From Nitzschia sp. DOCU1 (Eukaryota > Bacillariophyta > Bacillariophyceae > Bacillariales > Bacillariaceae): 64,000 nucleotides of DNA. Below the pieces are notes generated by a model. It saw only the letters and a list, made by a program, of their open reading frames with translations, was not told where the DNA came from and searched no databases. Each line of letters starts with the position of its first letter. Positions within the stretch are counted from its first letter, which is position 1. The stretch spans positions 310,001-374,000 of the forward strand of contig OX595994.1 in the NCBI GenBank assembly GCA_951394045.1, written 5' to 3'. Positions 32,901 to 43,901 of this stretch are shown one piece after another. A program made the translations under genes and the position numbers.

Positions 32901-33167
32901 TTCCTTGTCTTCATGAAGTACAATGGCGTTGATGGGGTCGGCTGTGGTGGTTGCGCCTAGTCCAGTAGAAACTACCATTTGTCCTTCCTGGTCTACATGA
33001 CTCACATCGGACGAATCATCAGGAGCTACTGCCGCAACAGGAGCACGAGCATCATCGCTGGCATTATCATCATCCTCGTCTTCGTCACTGCTGGAATCCA
33101 GTTCGGGTCCAATGTAATTTCCAAATTCATCGTACAAGTCATCGTCGTTTTCATTAGCGTCAGACAT
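29943..33167 (-). CDS. EFTUD2: U5 snRNP GTPase (EFTUD2 / Snu114)
   Basis: Exon 1 is 33167-30954 and exon 2 is 30860-29943, with a 93-bp phase-0 GT-AG intron (30861-30953); 1043 aa. The start is ATG 33167, and the acidic N-terminus [20 protein letters not shown] is the hallmark of Snu114/U5-116K. The EF-2-like G domain has P-loop [15 protein letters not shown]2/G3 [12 protein letters not shown] and G4 LTKLDRL. Domains II-V follow, including [20 protein letters not shown], the splice-restored [20 protein letters not shown] and the C-terminal [20 protein letters not shown]. It controls U4/U6 unwinding and spliceosome activation/disassembly with Brr2 and Prp8. It is divergently transcribed from the Cpn10-like gene 427 bp away. 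Confidence 0.97.
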
Positions 33168-33594
33168 GGTCACTTAGAGTAGAGTAGTGGGAACAAGGCA
33201 ATGTGATGATGCCGATACAAACAGTAGCAGGATATGACAAAATCCGCACCATGGTGGATGAACGGTGGAGACCGAGACGCGACCGATGAGGCGGCATCCA
33301 TAATTTCCTGCGGAAGGACTGACAGACTGCCGTCTGTGTATCTACGCGCGTGAATACACAATTCCACGTGGAAGAGTTCTGGAACAACCCGACGTCAGTC
33401 ATCACCATGATGGCCAACAAAAGCGCCGCCGCCGTTTTGGCATCCACAGAACTCTCTCTTCTTCTCCATAGTTTCATTACCATCAATCTCTCTTCTATTA
33501 TATTCCTCTTGGACTCGTACCCAACGACGTCCGTCCATCACTCTAATACTCACTGCCCTAGCATCGACATTCAAAACACAACGACAACGCCATC
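33168..33594. promoter_or_regulatory. Divergent promoter region, U5 GTPase / Cpn10-like gene
   Basis: A 427-bp interval between two divergent start codons. It is pyrimidine-rich on the plus strand near the Cpn10-like start. No specific operator is identified. Confidence 0.45.
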
Positions 33595-34083
33595 ATGCTG
33601 CGCTCCACAAACAAGAAATTCCAAACACTCTTGGCCGTATGGCTCGGCGTCGCATCTGTCGTCAATGGCTTGGCCGCTCCTCCCAAACCCAAATACGGTG
33701 GGGGTGGGGGTGTCGGTCGTCTTGTTTTGGAAGAAGAAACCGCTCTCAAATATCAAACACATTATGATATGGTTCTAGTAGAACGACTGCAAAAACGCAA
33801 GGCACCTCAAGAAGTCGAGGAAGGTGCTCTCTATGTTCCCGACGATGATTTGCCCCGTTTGCACTTGTGTCGCGTGATATCTGTAGGACCCGGTCGAGAA
33901 GAAGAAAACGGCTCGATTGCTCCCGATTTGGATGGAATAAAACCCGGCGACTTGATTATTGCCAAGGATCCGTGGGGAATTGGACCCAAAGATGAAGAAT
34001 TGACGGATGGAACCAAACTGTCCTACATGAGGAGTATGAATATTGCGGCCAAAGTGACGGGAGAACTTGTCAATGACAAGTAA
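33595..34083 (+). CDS. Cpn10/GroES-family co-chaperonin with N-terminal pre-sequence
   Basis: 162 aa, intronless. A hydrophobic signal-like N-terminus (FQTLLAVWLGVASVVNGL) is followed by a Gly-rich linker. A single Cpn10 domain comes next, with YDMVLVERLQKRKAPQE (strand 1), GALYVPDDDLPRLHLCRVIS in place of the mobile loop and its following strand, VGPG, IKPGDLIIAKDPWG and the last strand MNIAAKV. The mobile loop is atypical: it lacks the usual G-G-I-V/L tripeptide. The pre-sequence suggests the secretory/plastid route, although the residue after the likely cleavage site is Leu, not the preferred Phe. It could be a plastid Cpn10 paralogue that has diverged. Confidence 0.8.
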   Translation: MLRSTNKKFQTLLAVWLGVASVVNGLAAPPKPKYGGGGGVGRLVLEEETALKYQTHYDMVLVERLQKRKAPQEVEEGALYVPDDDLPRLHLCRVISVGPGREEENGSIAPDLDGIKPGDLIIAKDPWGIGPKDEELTDGTKLSYMRSMNIAAKVTGELVNDK

Positions 34084-34926
34084 AATCAAAGATATGAACG
34101 TGGTGGCGGGGTGACGGTGTGGATGGGAAATGTCTAAAGGTTGCGACGAGTTTGGTGTCGGAAGCATCGGCGAGTAGTTATGTTGGTAGTTGGTAGCGAA
34201 AGAATAGAATGAATCCGATACATCACCTATTCTAAATGGAGTATTGCTTAAAGAAGCACTAATAGTTTCGCTACTTGAACTTTTTCATGATCAGTCCTAC
34301 TACTAGTAGTACCACTACTTTTCGGCGTCTTTTTCGTCTCGTCTCGGAACTGGAACTAGGTATCTTTATTCTTCTACAACTACCATGCATGCAATAGCCA
34401 GAAACGACCATACATCTAACAACGCGGACTTCAACAATCTATTGATAAGCATGACAAAAGGCTGCGGCGTTGTTGGAGAGTAGAAATAACCAAGTCTCCC
34501 AGTAGTAGTACTCTAAGGAGACTCTCTTAGATGGCAGGTATCGCTCCGGCGAACGAAGCGGTCAATCCTCTTTGATTGACAAGGCAGTTGCTAACTGGAT
34601 AAAGCACAATCTTCGCTGCTGTAACCACTATCTATAGCTACTAGTAGGAAGTAGTGGAGGTTCTGTGCAAACGGGCCGCGAAGTCGCAACCACGATCGAG
34701 CTAGTCGAACAAGTCATTGCATTCGGTCTGGTCAAACAGCTAAATAAATATTATCCACCTATACCGATCCGTAGAACATATTAGTTTAAACTCTGGCGCA
34801 CCCTCTTCTATCGTCGATCGATGAGTGAGTTTGTCGACCATGATGGTCTACCCACATCTTTCTCTTGTCCATTGATTATTCGACTCAACTTTTACTGTGT
34901 CTTGGAAGAATACTACTAATTTCACA
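34084..34926. other. Intergenic region
   Basis: No supported gene; dense TAGTAGTAC-like words near 34300-34320 and 34500-34515. The end contains the promoter of the FHA gene. Confidence 0.4.
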
Positions 34927-35653
34927 ATGCTCCTGGACTTTCCTTATACCGTTCATGATGGTAAGCATGCTGTATTGCGTTTTGATCGATTGATCGTTTC
35001 GACGGCAAGTTCCTTTGGCTCTCATCATTCCTTTTCTTCTATTAGAACCCGCCGAGCATTGGACCGTAGAGCAAGTACTGCATTGGTATCTTCTTCGAGC
35101 TCAAGCTGAAACGGAAGCGTCCTTTGAACAGACAGTGGAACGTCTCCAACAACAATTCCAAGCTGGCATTGAATCGACTATGGACGAGCACGAGCAAGTC
35201 AAGGCCATTCTACGTCAACAACAACAACAGCACGAGGGAGAAAATGCCGATCCGCAAATCGAACAACCAAACGCTGTCGATGCTACAAAGAAACAACCAG
35301 CAGTGGATAATAGTGTACAACCAGGAACGATCCGAGTAGACATTGTGGCTGGCAAATACGCGGGTAACGTTTATACCCTCAAGCCTGGCAGCAAGCCTTG
35401 CTTTGTGGGCCGCTCCTCGTCCAAAAAGTACACTCACAATGGAATTAGCCTGACGGAGGATGCGGAAGTGTCCACGTCTCATGGAAGATTCTTGCGTAAG
35501 AACGGTGGCACCTTTGCCTATATCGACGACGGATCGACCAATGGATCCTATATCAATAGGCAAATGATTGAACCACACGAAGAGGTGCCGTTGGAGATGG
35601 GAATGGAGATCGTGGTGGGAGCAACGACCTTGAAGATTACGCTGGCGAATTAG
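34927..35653 (+). CDS. FHA-domain protein (two exons)
   Basis: Exon 1 is 34927-34960 (34 bp) and exon 2 is 35046-35653, joined over an 85-bp phase-1 GT-AG intron. This yields MLLDFPYTVHDEPAEHWTVEQ at the N-terminus and 213 aa in total. A short helix EHWTVEQVLHWYLLRAQ and a Gln-rich coiled coil (residues ~35-75) precede a C-terminal FHA domain. That domain has YTLKPGSKPCFVGRSSSKKY (Gly-Arg-Ser), AEVSTSHGRFLRKNG (Ser-x-x-His) and IDDGSTNGSYINRQMI (the Ser/Thr-Asn-Gly loop). All phosphothreonine-contacting residues (Arg, Ser, Asn) are present, so it should bind phosphothreonine peptides. The very short first exon is easy to miss in automated calls. Confidence 0.85.
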
Positions 35654-36498
35654 TAATAAAGGTTGCTGGGGTGGCGTAGTTTGCCAGCAGACGGCAATCC
35701 TATCGGTACAATAGTAGACTCTCAACTATTTCTGGAGTAAACAAGCTTGGTATTGTGAAACTTGCAGTCAGCATTTTGGCGGCTATATATACTATACTCG
35801 TAGTCAGTATTAGCTGCATATGCTAACGAAAACAACTCTACTTTTACGTCGCCAAAGGGAGCCACTATACTCGTTGATCTGCGAACGAGCTACTAGTTGT
35901 CTCTAGTCGAATCTACCCCTCCACTCCTCTAACCGGTAAACTATGATAGCCGCCAGACACTCGATATTATAAGTCAGAGAAGCCTGTGATTTGGATGTAG
36001 AAAACGAAGAGAAGCAGGTGATGACTCTGCGGAAGTACTAGAGACAATCCATCATCGGCCATGAAGGGCGATTGATCCACATGCGAAGCTAAAGGTACAT
36101 GTGTGAAAACACAACAGGTGAAGCCAATAAGGTTCGATGGATTTGCATAGATAATCTTCTATGTGAGTAGAATTGATTCAAAATGGCGCGAATAAGGTGT
36201 AGCTAGTAGAAACCAATCTACGGCATCAAGGGGAAAGAACAGCTATGGCTCTTCCCCGCAAAAACGAACCGCTTTGACAAAGCGCTGGTGTTCAGTATCG
36301 TGTTGTGCTCACACAGCATGTGAAGCGAAGATTCGATATTTGATAGATCTAATTGCGTTGCTGCCGTCGAGGCTTTCGTGGCATATTGCTACCGACAAGA
36401 CTTCCTAGCTAGAGCTAGAAAACGTTCTAGAAAGCTACTATTTCGAGGATGCTTTCTATCTAGTTTTACTTGCTGAACCAAATACTGCAGCCGTGAAC
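35654..36498. other. Convergent 3' intergenic region
   Basis: 845 bp without a supported gene. There is a TATATATACTATACTC-type stretch near 35784 and CTAGCTAGAGCTAGAA near 36404-36419. No RNA gene could be recognised by eye. Confidence 0.4.
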
Positions 36499-36906
36499 TT
36501 AATGAAACATAAAATGTTTCTGGACCGCCTCGCTCACATCCCAGGTGCAACTCATGCCCGCCGGGAATGTGACAAAGTCACCTTTGCCAAAGGTCGCCGG
36601 CTTTCGGCCGTCCGATGGAGTAACAGTCACTCGGCCAGCCAGCAGATAGCAAGACTCCGCAGAATCATACGTCCATGGGAATTTACTTACCCCACAACCC
36701 CAGGTTCCCCAATTGAATACGCCTTTCTTGTCAAGAAATGCTTGGTCGGGCTGGGAGACGACCTCAATTTCAGGTCCGGTGGCAGTCGAAGTGCTCATAG
36801 CCAAGGCAGAAATGGTACTACCGGTAGTATAGTGGGGCGGATTGGGGGCAAAGGCGGATACAGCTGGAGCAGCTACCAGGACGCAAGCCGTAAGGAAACT
36901 CTTCAT
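36499..36906 (-). CDS. Plastid-targeted small cupin
   Basis: 135 aa from ATG 36906 (MKSFLTACVLVAAPAVSAFAP). The frame is open further upstream, but this start gives a textbook diatom plastid pre-sequence: signal peptide, SAFAP cleavage motif, then a Ser/Thr-rich transit region. The mature part is a single cupin barrel of the DUF861/EutQ type. It has KGVFNWGTWGCGVSKFPWTYD, ESCYLLAGRVTVTPSDG (the 'E-x-x-Y-x-L-x-G' motif 1 Glu) and FGKGDFVTFPAGMSCTWDV. The classic metal-binding histidines are replaced, as is common in this subgroup, so an enzymatic metal site is doubtful. The substrate is unknown. Confidence 0.82.
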   Translation of the reverse strand: MKSFLTACVLVAAPAVSAFAPNPPHYTTGSTISALAMSTSTATGPEIEVVSQPDQAFLDKKGVFNWGTWGCGVSKFPWTYDSAESCYLLAGRVTVTPSDGRKPATFGKGDFVTFPAGMSCTWDVSEAVQKHFMFH

Positions 36907-37281
36907 CGTCCGAGGAGATCTTGCCGATATGATAGTATCAACAATTCTGGCCGAGTCCTTCGTCGCTGTTGCTGAAAGATCGTGTTGTTGTTGTGCTGTT
37001 GGATCTCGAAGAAGATCTTTCTGCCGCGCCGGCATGACATATGACGACCTCGTTGCAAACAGTCGCGACGAATGACGTCATGAGTAAGAGTAGTGTCCTA
37101 CGGATTGCAATAACCAACAATCCTAGTCCTCACGCTAGTAGCTCGAACGAGATTTGCCAATCCAAGGACAATGTACATAGTTATTTTGATTTGGCACAGA
37201 TCGAATCGTCCTTCTGCACCAAGAATGCATTATCCCGAACTACCTACAAGCATCAAACGACGCACTCCCGCCGTGGTTTCC
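36907..37281. other. Intergenic region between cupin and succinyl-CoA ligase genes
   Basis: Contains the cupin promoter and the 3' end of the SUCLA2 gene, both on the minus strand. The extended cupin frame (to 37035) has no homology-like content. No repeat is seen. Confidence 0.45.
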
Positions 37282-38704
37282 TTACAATAGGAAGCCTTCA
37301 AACTTGACGCCCACTTGAATCTTGGCCGCTTGGGATGCAATCTCCGCTACACCAACCGCCTTCTTGGCCGCATCTTCCAAGTCATCAGCCAAGATCATTT
37401 TGAATCCACAACCGTCAATCATAGTCTTGGCTTCCTTTACATTCGTTCCTTGCAAACGAATGACAATAGGCTTGCGGATACCAATCTCCTTGGCGGCATT
37501 GATGATACCTGCCGCAATGACATCGCACCTCATGATTCCTCCAAAGATATTGACAAGAATGGCTTGGACGTGATCATCAGCGTTCAAAATCTCAAAGGCC
37601 TTTTGGACTTGCGTTTCGTTGGCACCACCACCGACATCCAAAAAGTTTGCGGGTGATCCTCCCATCAATTGAATGATATCCATAGTGGACATGGCCAAAC
37701 CAGCTCCATTGACCATGCATCCAATGTTTCCGTCCAATCCAATGTAGTTCAAATCGTACTTGGAGGCTTCGACTTCACGAGGATCTTCTTGAGTATAGTC
37801 CCGCTTTTCAAAGATATACTTTTGTCTGTATTCGGCATTGGAATCAAAGTTCAGCTTGGCGTCACTGACAACGACGTCGCCTTCTGGGGTTTCTGCCAGA
37901 GGATTGATTTCGACTTGTGTGCAGTCGGCTCCTTCAAACAAACTGTACAAATTCTTCATGAGCTTGATACCCTTATGCCAGGACTCCGAACCGGGCTCCA
38001 ATCCCAAGTTGGTAGCCATGCGCTCACATTGATCGTCTTGGATACCTTCCGTAATATCGATGCGTTCCGTAAAGATCTTTTCAGGATTCGACTTGGCGAC
38101 ATCTTCAATGGAAGTTCCTCCGGCCGGAGATCCTACCAAAAGCGGTCCTTGACTGGCCCGATCCATCATAATACTAAGGTACATTTCACGACGCATGTAC
38201 AAACGCTCCATCAAGAGGACCTTGTTGCAAATAATGCCGTTGGGGGCCTGCTTGGTGACTAGTTCCTGACCGAGCATCTTTTCCGCCAAATCACGGGCTT
38301 GGCCAGGCCTAGTGACAAAATGAACACCCCCCTTGAAGCCGTTCTTGAAAGTACCGAGACCGCGGCCTCCGCTCAAGACTTGAGCTTTAATGACGCAATC
38401 CTTAATGGGCTGGCCGGCTTTAAGAAGGAAGGGAGAGAAAGGATCGCAAGTGAATAAGCGAGTCAATGTGATCCCCCATGGAATACAAATACCCCCCAAA
38501 CAATAACGTACCGTGGTTGAGATTATGCAGGAAAATATTCTCCGCTTCATCCGGAGTGGAGGCGGCATAGCACTTGGGAACCGTCACCCCGTGGTGCTCC
38601 AGCAATTCCATGGCGACATATTCATGCACGTTGATGTTACGGACGGCGCCGACGGTGGGTGCTGCCGTGCGTCGGAGAGCATGACGAGTGGCCGAAGACA
38701 ACAT
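37282..38704 (-). CDS. SUCLA2: Succinyl-CoA ligase beta subunit, mitochondrial
   Basis: Exon 1 is 38704-38512 and exon 2 is 38417-37282, with a 94-bp phase-1 GT-AG intron (38418-38511); 442 aa. The basic, acid-free leader [20 protein letters not shown] is mitochondrial, then [18 protein letters not shown] begins the ATP-grasp fold. The splice joins HNLNH to [20 protein letters not shown], the nucleotide-binding loop. [26 protein letters not shown] (metal ligands Glu/Asn), the CoA-ligase domain [14 protein letters not shown] and [13 protein letters not shown] all match. It catalyses succinyl-CoA + NDP + Pi to succinate + NTP in the TCA cycle. NDP specificity (A versus G form) cannot be settled by eye. 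It is divergent from CCT-alpha. Confidence 0.96.
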
Positions 38705-39168
38705 GGTGACTATACTAGTAAGTATCAACAGTGGATCTCAATCGGAAAGTGACAGTGGTACCTGAAGGGACGTCGATAAGAAATGCCTGCCTCGCCGGTC
38801 GTTGGGTGATGGGCATGTCGATGACACCGTTCTTTTGCATGGAGCGACTTGGATCTCTCGTCTTCTTCGCCATTTTGCGTTCTTCCGGCTCTTTGGGTCT
38901 GTCCTCCGTCTGCTTCCGGCATTCTCCTCTTCTTTCATTGGCTTGTGCCAAATGTAAGGTCGTGTTAGTCAAAACCCCAGGCAACGCACGTCGACCGTCC
39001 TTCCTTCGTCCGATAAAATCGACTCATTCGACCGTGCTCAGAACCCTCCCTTCGTTTTCAAGTGGAGGGAGGAAAGCCGTGGACGACCATGGAAGGAGTG
39101 TGTGGCCTCTCGTGTTTTCATTTCCTTTGCAGCGTTGCTTGATCCTAGTAATAGCATCCATAATAGTC
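38705..39168. promoter_or_regulatory. Divergent promoter region, succinyl-CoA ligase / CCT-alpha
   Basis: A 464-bp interval between divergent starts. Open frames inside it are shadows with no resemblance to proteins. No known motif stands out. Confidence 0.45.
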
Positions 39169-40994
39169 ATGTCTCATCAGAATTCATCTGCGGCCAGTGG
39201 CCTGGTAAGTGGTGGTGTTGATTGCCTGGCAAGTAGTTGAGCGGCGGCATTGCCGCGCTCCACAACTCTGCCGTCATTTTCTCACCACACATGTGTTGCT
39301 GATGCTACTGCTTTTGCTTGTCACTTTCCCCCTTCATTTAGTTTCTACAAGGGTCTCGAGAATCAGGTGAAGATGTACGCTTCGGGAATGTCACAGCGGC
39401 AATTGCCGTTGCCAACATTGTCAAGTCTAGTTTAGGACCCGTCGGACTGGATAAAATGCTGGTGGACGACATTGGCGATGTCATTATTACCAATGATGGA
39501 GCGACGATTCTGGCACAACTAGAAGTAGAACATCCTGCGGCTCGCCTTCTAGTGGACCTGGCGCAACTGCAAGACAAAGAAGTCGGAGACGGCACAACGT
39601 CTGTCGTTTTGATTGCCGCCGAATTGCTCAAGCGAGGTCTCGAACTAGTGTCCAAACAAGGCTTGCACCCTACTACGATTCTGGCGGGGTATCGATTGGC
39701 ACTCAAAGCTGCCATTGCCTATTTGAAAAAGACGCTTTTAGTGCCGGTTCATACCCTGACGGACGATCATCTCTTGCAGGCAGCCCGCACTAGCATGTCC
39801 TCCAAAATCATTGGCAAGGAAGGCGATTTCTTTGCTCAATTGGCGGTAGAAGCCACGAAATCCGTCGCTTCCACATCGCCCAACAGTAACGACGGGGGCA
39901 AAACCAAATATCCTCTATCGGCAATCCATATTCTCAAAGCCCACGGCAAATCTAGTTTGGAGTCTTACTTGATGAAGGGCGGCTTTTGCCTCAATGCTCA
40001 GCGGGCAGCTCAAGGCATGCCATCGTCGGTCGGATGTCCCGACGACGAATCCGCACCGACCGATGGAGTCAAGATTGCCATGTTGGATATGAATTTGCAA
40101 AAGCATCGCATGGCCATGGGCATTTCGATTCAAGTCAAGGATGCCAAGGAAATTGAAAATATCAAGCAGCGCGAAATGGATATCACCAAGGAGAAGATTC
40201 AAAAGATTATTGATGCCGGTGCCAAAGTAGTATTGACTACCAAGGGAATGGATGATGTGTGTATGAAATACTTTGTGGAAGCTGGGGTTTTGTGTGCCCG
40301 AAGAGTACCAAAGGAAGATTTGAAGCGGCTGGCCAAGGCGACGGGGGGACAACTCGTTATTACCATGGCTGATATGGATGGTGAAGAGTCATTTGATCCG
40401 GAGGCTTTGGGTGCTTGTCGGGGCGTAAAGGAAGTTCGAGTCGGTGATGGCGAAATGTTGCATGTTTATGGATGTAAGGGAAGTGGCGCTTCTACTATCG
40501 TGTTGCGGGGTGCCAATGACTACATGCTCGATGAAATGGATCGGGCCTTGCACGATTCCTTGTCTGTCGTCAAACGCATGTTGGAATCCAACACCTTGGT
40601 TCCGGGAGGTGGTGCTGTGGAAACCGCATTGTCTATCTATTTGCAAGAATACGCCACTACTTTGGATACGCGAGAGCAACTGGCCGTGGAAGCTTTTGCG
40701 GATTCTTTGTTGGTAATCCCCAAGACGCTGGCAGTCAATGCCGCCAAAGATAGTGCCGATCTAGTCGCCAAACTCCGAGCCCTACATGCCAAGAGTCAGC
40801 GTAACGCAGCCGATGAAGGATACAAAACGTATGGGTTGGATTTGGTGGAAGGAACGATTCGGGACAATTTGGCAGCGGGTGTCGTCGAACCTGCCATGTC
40901 CAAAATCAAGAGTTTGCGATTTGCAACGGAAGCGGCCATTACAATTCTTCGAATTGATGATCGTATCCAATCCAACCCCACTGGAGGTCGTTGA
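39169..40994 (+). CDS. CCT1: T-complex protein 1 subunit alpha (CCT1)
   Basis: Exon 1 is 39169-39204 (36 bp, MSHQNSSAASGL) and exon 2 is 39342-40994, joined over a 137-bp phase-0 GT-AG intron; 562 aa. Exon 2 begins FLQGSRESGEDVRFGNVTAA, matching the alpha-subunit 'G-x-R-x-S-G-x-D-V-R-x-x-N' start. Group II chaperonin motifs are present: NDGATI, GDGTTSVV (catalytic Asp loop), SSLGPVGLDKML and the C-terminal VEGTIRDNLAAGVVEPAMSK. CCT folds actin, tubulin and WD40 proteins in the cytosol. A 36-bp first exon would be missed by a single-ORF view. Confidence 0.96.
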
Positions 40995-41425
40995 GACTGG
41001 AATGAATAATCAGCTAGAGCAATCGTGGAGGCACGAGTAGTTGATGAATAATACAACCCAATAGATATCAGGAGAAATCCATTGAACATTGTTACGTGCG
41101 CTAAGCCCAGGTCCAAAGGATGTACTTTCTGTGGGTTTGCAGGGGGGCAGGAATACGATTTACCACCCAATATCGGGGACAATCTCTACTAGTCCGTCCA
41201 TACTTTCTAGTTAGACTAGATATCCTCAGAGAAACCTGAACCCTCCTACTACTCTAGAGCCTCTAATCTCTCTCAGCTGCTCTAGGACTCCTTCGCCCCT
41301 ATCTACCAAGCATAGGTATGCACCATTGTGATTTCAGTACGATCGAAAGGGTCATGTGCTTTACTCTATTATTCGTTCCGACTAAAAGGTGCGTTCCGTA
41401 GAAATCTACCACGAATTCTAGTAGG
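40995..41425. other. Intergenic region
   Basis: No gene is seen. TACTCTAGAGCC/CTCTAATCTCTCTC pyrimidine-rich words lie near 41250-41285, upstream of the Su(z)12-like gene. Confidence 0.4.
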
Positions 41426-43238
41426 ATGGCCAGTTGCAGTCAGTCGTCTACCGTTGACGCGCATGCCATCATCGGCGCACCATCCAAATACAAAAAGCCA
41501 GTGACCATGGCGACGCTCAGAAATGCTGCGGTCTCGAACAACTTTCAGGTTTTACATAGGGATGGTATGTTGAAGTGGCACTGCCAAGCCGAAATCACGA
41601 CAAGATACTCGGGAAGGTGTGGATGTTTTTGGGTAGCTGGGTCCCAGGGCGAAAAGAGAGGGCCTTGGTCCTTCCAGACAGCGTTGGCGGCAGCAGGCGG
41701 GACGCCATTATAACAAGTAGTACGAACGGGGTGCACGGCGTCCGCAAGAGTCTGCGGGAAGGCAGGCGAGCGCTAGTGTCGTCGGTCACCATGCCGCAAA
41801 TGAATTGTCGAAGCAAACGAGAGCGAGATGAAAACGCGTATAGTGAGAGCAAAAGAAAACCTTCCTTGTCCTGCGGCGTTGGAATGAAAAAGAGACGCCG
41901 ACGACAGACGCTGAAAGCCCCCAATTTCAAGCATTCCTTCCTGATTCGAAACCTTGGGAAAGAGATCCTGACGCCGTCCACCACTGGTGACACTAAGCAA
42001 TTACAGTACGAAATCATCGAGTTGGATAACTTGGCGTTTTCTCGATTTCGCATGGAGTGGAGGGAGGACAGTGTGTGTCCCTTTTGCTCGTTTAAAGAAG
42101 TGAGTGGGCCATGCCGTGCTTATCACCATTGCACAGAAGCCTTTTGCCGAAAGATCTTACATCGACATATGATCTAACCTTGTTATTTCCTGACCTTCTA
42201 GACTTCGACGAACAGGTTAATAAAGCATTTGCATCGTTTTCATTGCGATCATCATTCTTTTCAAGTCGAGGAGCAAGAGGACGGCGTGGTAAGGCTGAGA
42301 TCACGCCATATAAAATCTTGTCGGGGTACGCTTCTAACATTGTTGTTTCTGTTCTTTTCTTGATGCCCTGCATCCATATACTATAATAGATGAAGATCCA
42401 GGTTCGTCCTTCCAGAGCCTATCGGGAACAATCGAGGGCAGAAATGAACAGACCCATCCCCAAAGAACCGGAGTTGAAGTATGAGGAGTTTCAGTTTATT
42501 CGGAAGCGTCCTGTTGATAAAAAGCGGAAGCGCAAGCGCAAGCGGGTTGATCCTTGGCTACCAGAAGGATGGGCACCAAACTATGCCGACGAATTCGTGG
42601 ATCCCTGGGCCGTTCCTGCGCAGTATCGCGACAACTTGTCAAAATCGATTCGTCGGGGGCAAGAGGAAATGCCTCGATTACAATATTATCATTCACGAAA
42701 TCGGCTTCCTATGCGTGTCGGTGACTGGCACGTAGACTCAGACGACGAGTCAGACAACGAATGGATCGATCAATTGGGTCGAGGGGTACGTTCTTGTTTG
42801 GGGTATTGCTTGTTCAGGGTATGATATGTATTGTACTCATCGCGGAGCCTCATCAACCGATACATCTACTAGGGGTTACATGAATTTCTTGACGTCAAAG
42901 ATGACGAGAAGCTAGTTCTGGATTCGTGGAGTCGCTTTATCCGATCAGATGTCTTTCTGAGCGACAAACGGTTCAAAGAGAAGGTAAAGGCGTTCTTGAC
43001 GATGCACGCTAGCCAACTGGTGAATCAACGGAAGCAGATTTTAATGCTGCTGACCATGTTCTCGGAACATCGTTTGATGCCGCCAAGCGAGATTGCAGAA
43101 TGCATGAAATTCTACAAAACTGTTGTCGAAGGTGGTAGTTCAGGGGAAACGAAGAAATCTCCCAAGCGTTTCGACGGCGCTCCCCAAACGAACGCCGGAA
43201 AAGTCAACGGAAAGCGTGTCATAAAAGAACATGATTGA
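41426..43238 (+). CDS. Su(z)12-like Polycomb repressive complex 2 subunit (five exons)
   Basis: Exons 41426-41564, 41648-42099, 42202-42288, 42390-42785 and 42873-43238 give one frame of 479 aa; all four introns are GT-AG (83, 102, 101 and 87 bp). The first junction is the least certain. A C2H2 zinc finger is completed only across intron 2 (VCPFCSFKE joined to TSTNRLIKHLHRFHCDHH). A basic nuclear-localisation stretch (KKRKRKRKR) follows. The C-terminal VEFS box reads RLQYYHSRNRLPMRVGDW, then SDNEWIDQLGRGGLHEFLDV, then KLVLDSWSRFIRSDVF. Zinc finger plus VEFS box defines Su(z)12/EMF2/VRN2 proteins, the subunit that activates the E(z) H3K27 methyltransferase. It should act in nuclear gene silencing. 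Confidence 0.88.
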
Positions 43239-43901
43239 TCGACTGCTATGGCTATATTACTGACCAGAAAATATGAAATAGGAATTGTGCGATTTGCTAT
43301 ACAAAACTGGCAGTTTGGGCCATCGCCCTGTTGTTTGGTTGGCGAACGGCGATCAGTAACGTCTCGTTCAGGGAACTCTGAGGGCTGTGGTGTGGAGTCA
43401 ATTCGTCATTTACAACAGATAAGCGTACTAGCTGACTTCGCGAATTAGTCGCTGGTCTTCAAACCAGGAAAAGGCTAGTATGATCACGACCGGGTCATAT
43501 ACTTCTGTGTTACATGTTTACGCCCCCTTTGCAATCGATCTCCACCAGCAACCTTTGTGGCTGTTGTATTCGTCTGATGTTGGTGATGCTGAAAGTGAGT
43601 TCTAGAAGGAACCTATGCGTACTACTGTAGTTAAAAGTGGCGCGGAATTGGGTATCGCTATGACGATAGTTTGGATCGGCCAGCGCGTTCGTTTGGGCAT
43701 GTGCGCATTCGCGCGGAGGGAGACGTTGATGTCCGTTTGGACCCAGAGGAGATCGCCCGGCGCGCAAAAAGTATGGAGTTATCATGTGGAGACAGATCAA
43801 GCACGACAAAACCTCATCTTTTGTTCGTTCTTGCGACGACAACATTATATTCCCTTCACATTAAAGAACCAACTCGGTAAATTTACAACTAGCTATCCAA
43901 A
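43239..43901. other. Intergenic region with an orphan coding-like stretch
   Basis: Between 43635 and 43880 a plus frame reads YRYDDSLDRPARSFGHVRIR and continues to LDPEEIARRAKSMEL, which looks protein-like. It has no ATG and ends without an obvious link to the 43902 gene. It may be an upstream exon of that gene or a remnant. The rest has no signal. Confidence 0.35.

Noticed and set aside
38731..39240. Plus-strand 169-codon frame between succinyl-CoA ligase and CCT-alpha
   Set aside because: Overlaps both the divergent promoter and CCT-alpha exon 1 in another frame; no domain.
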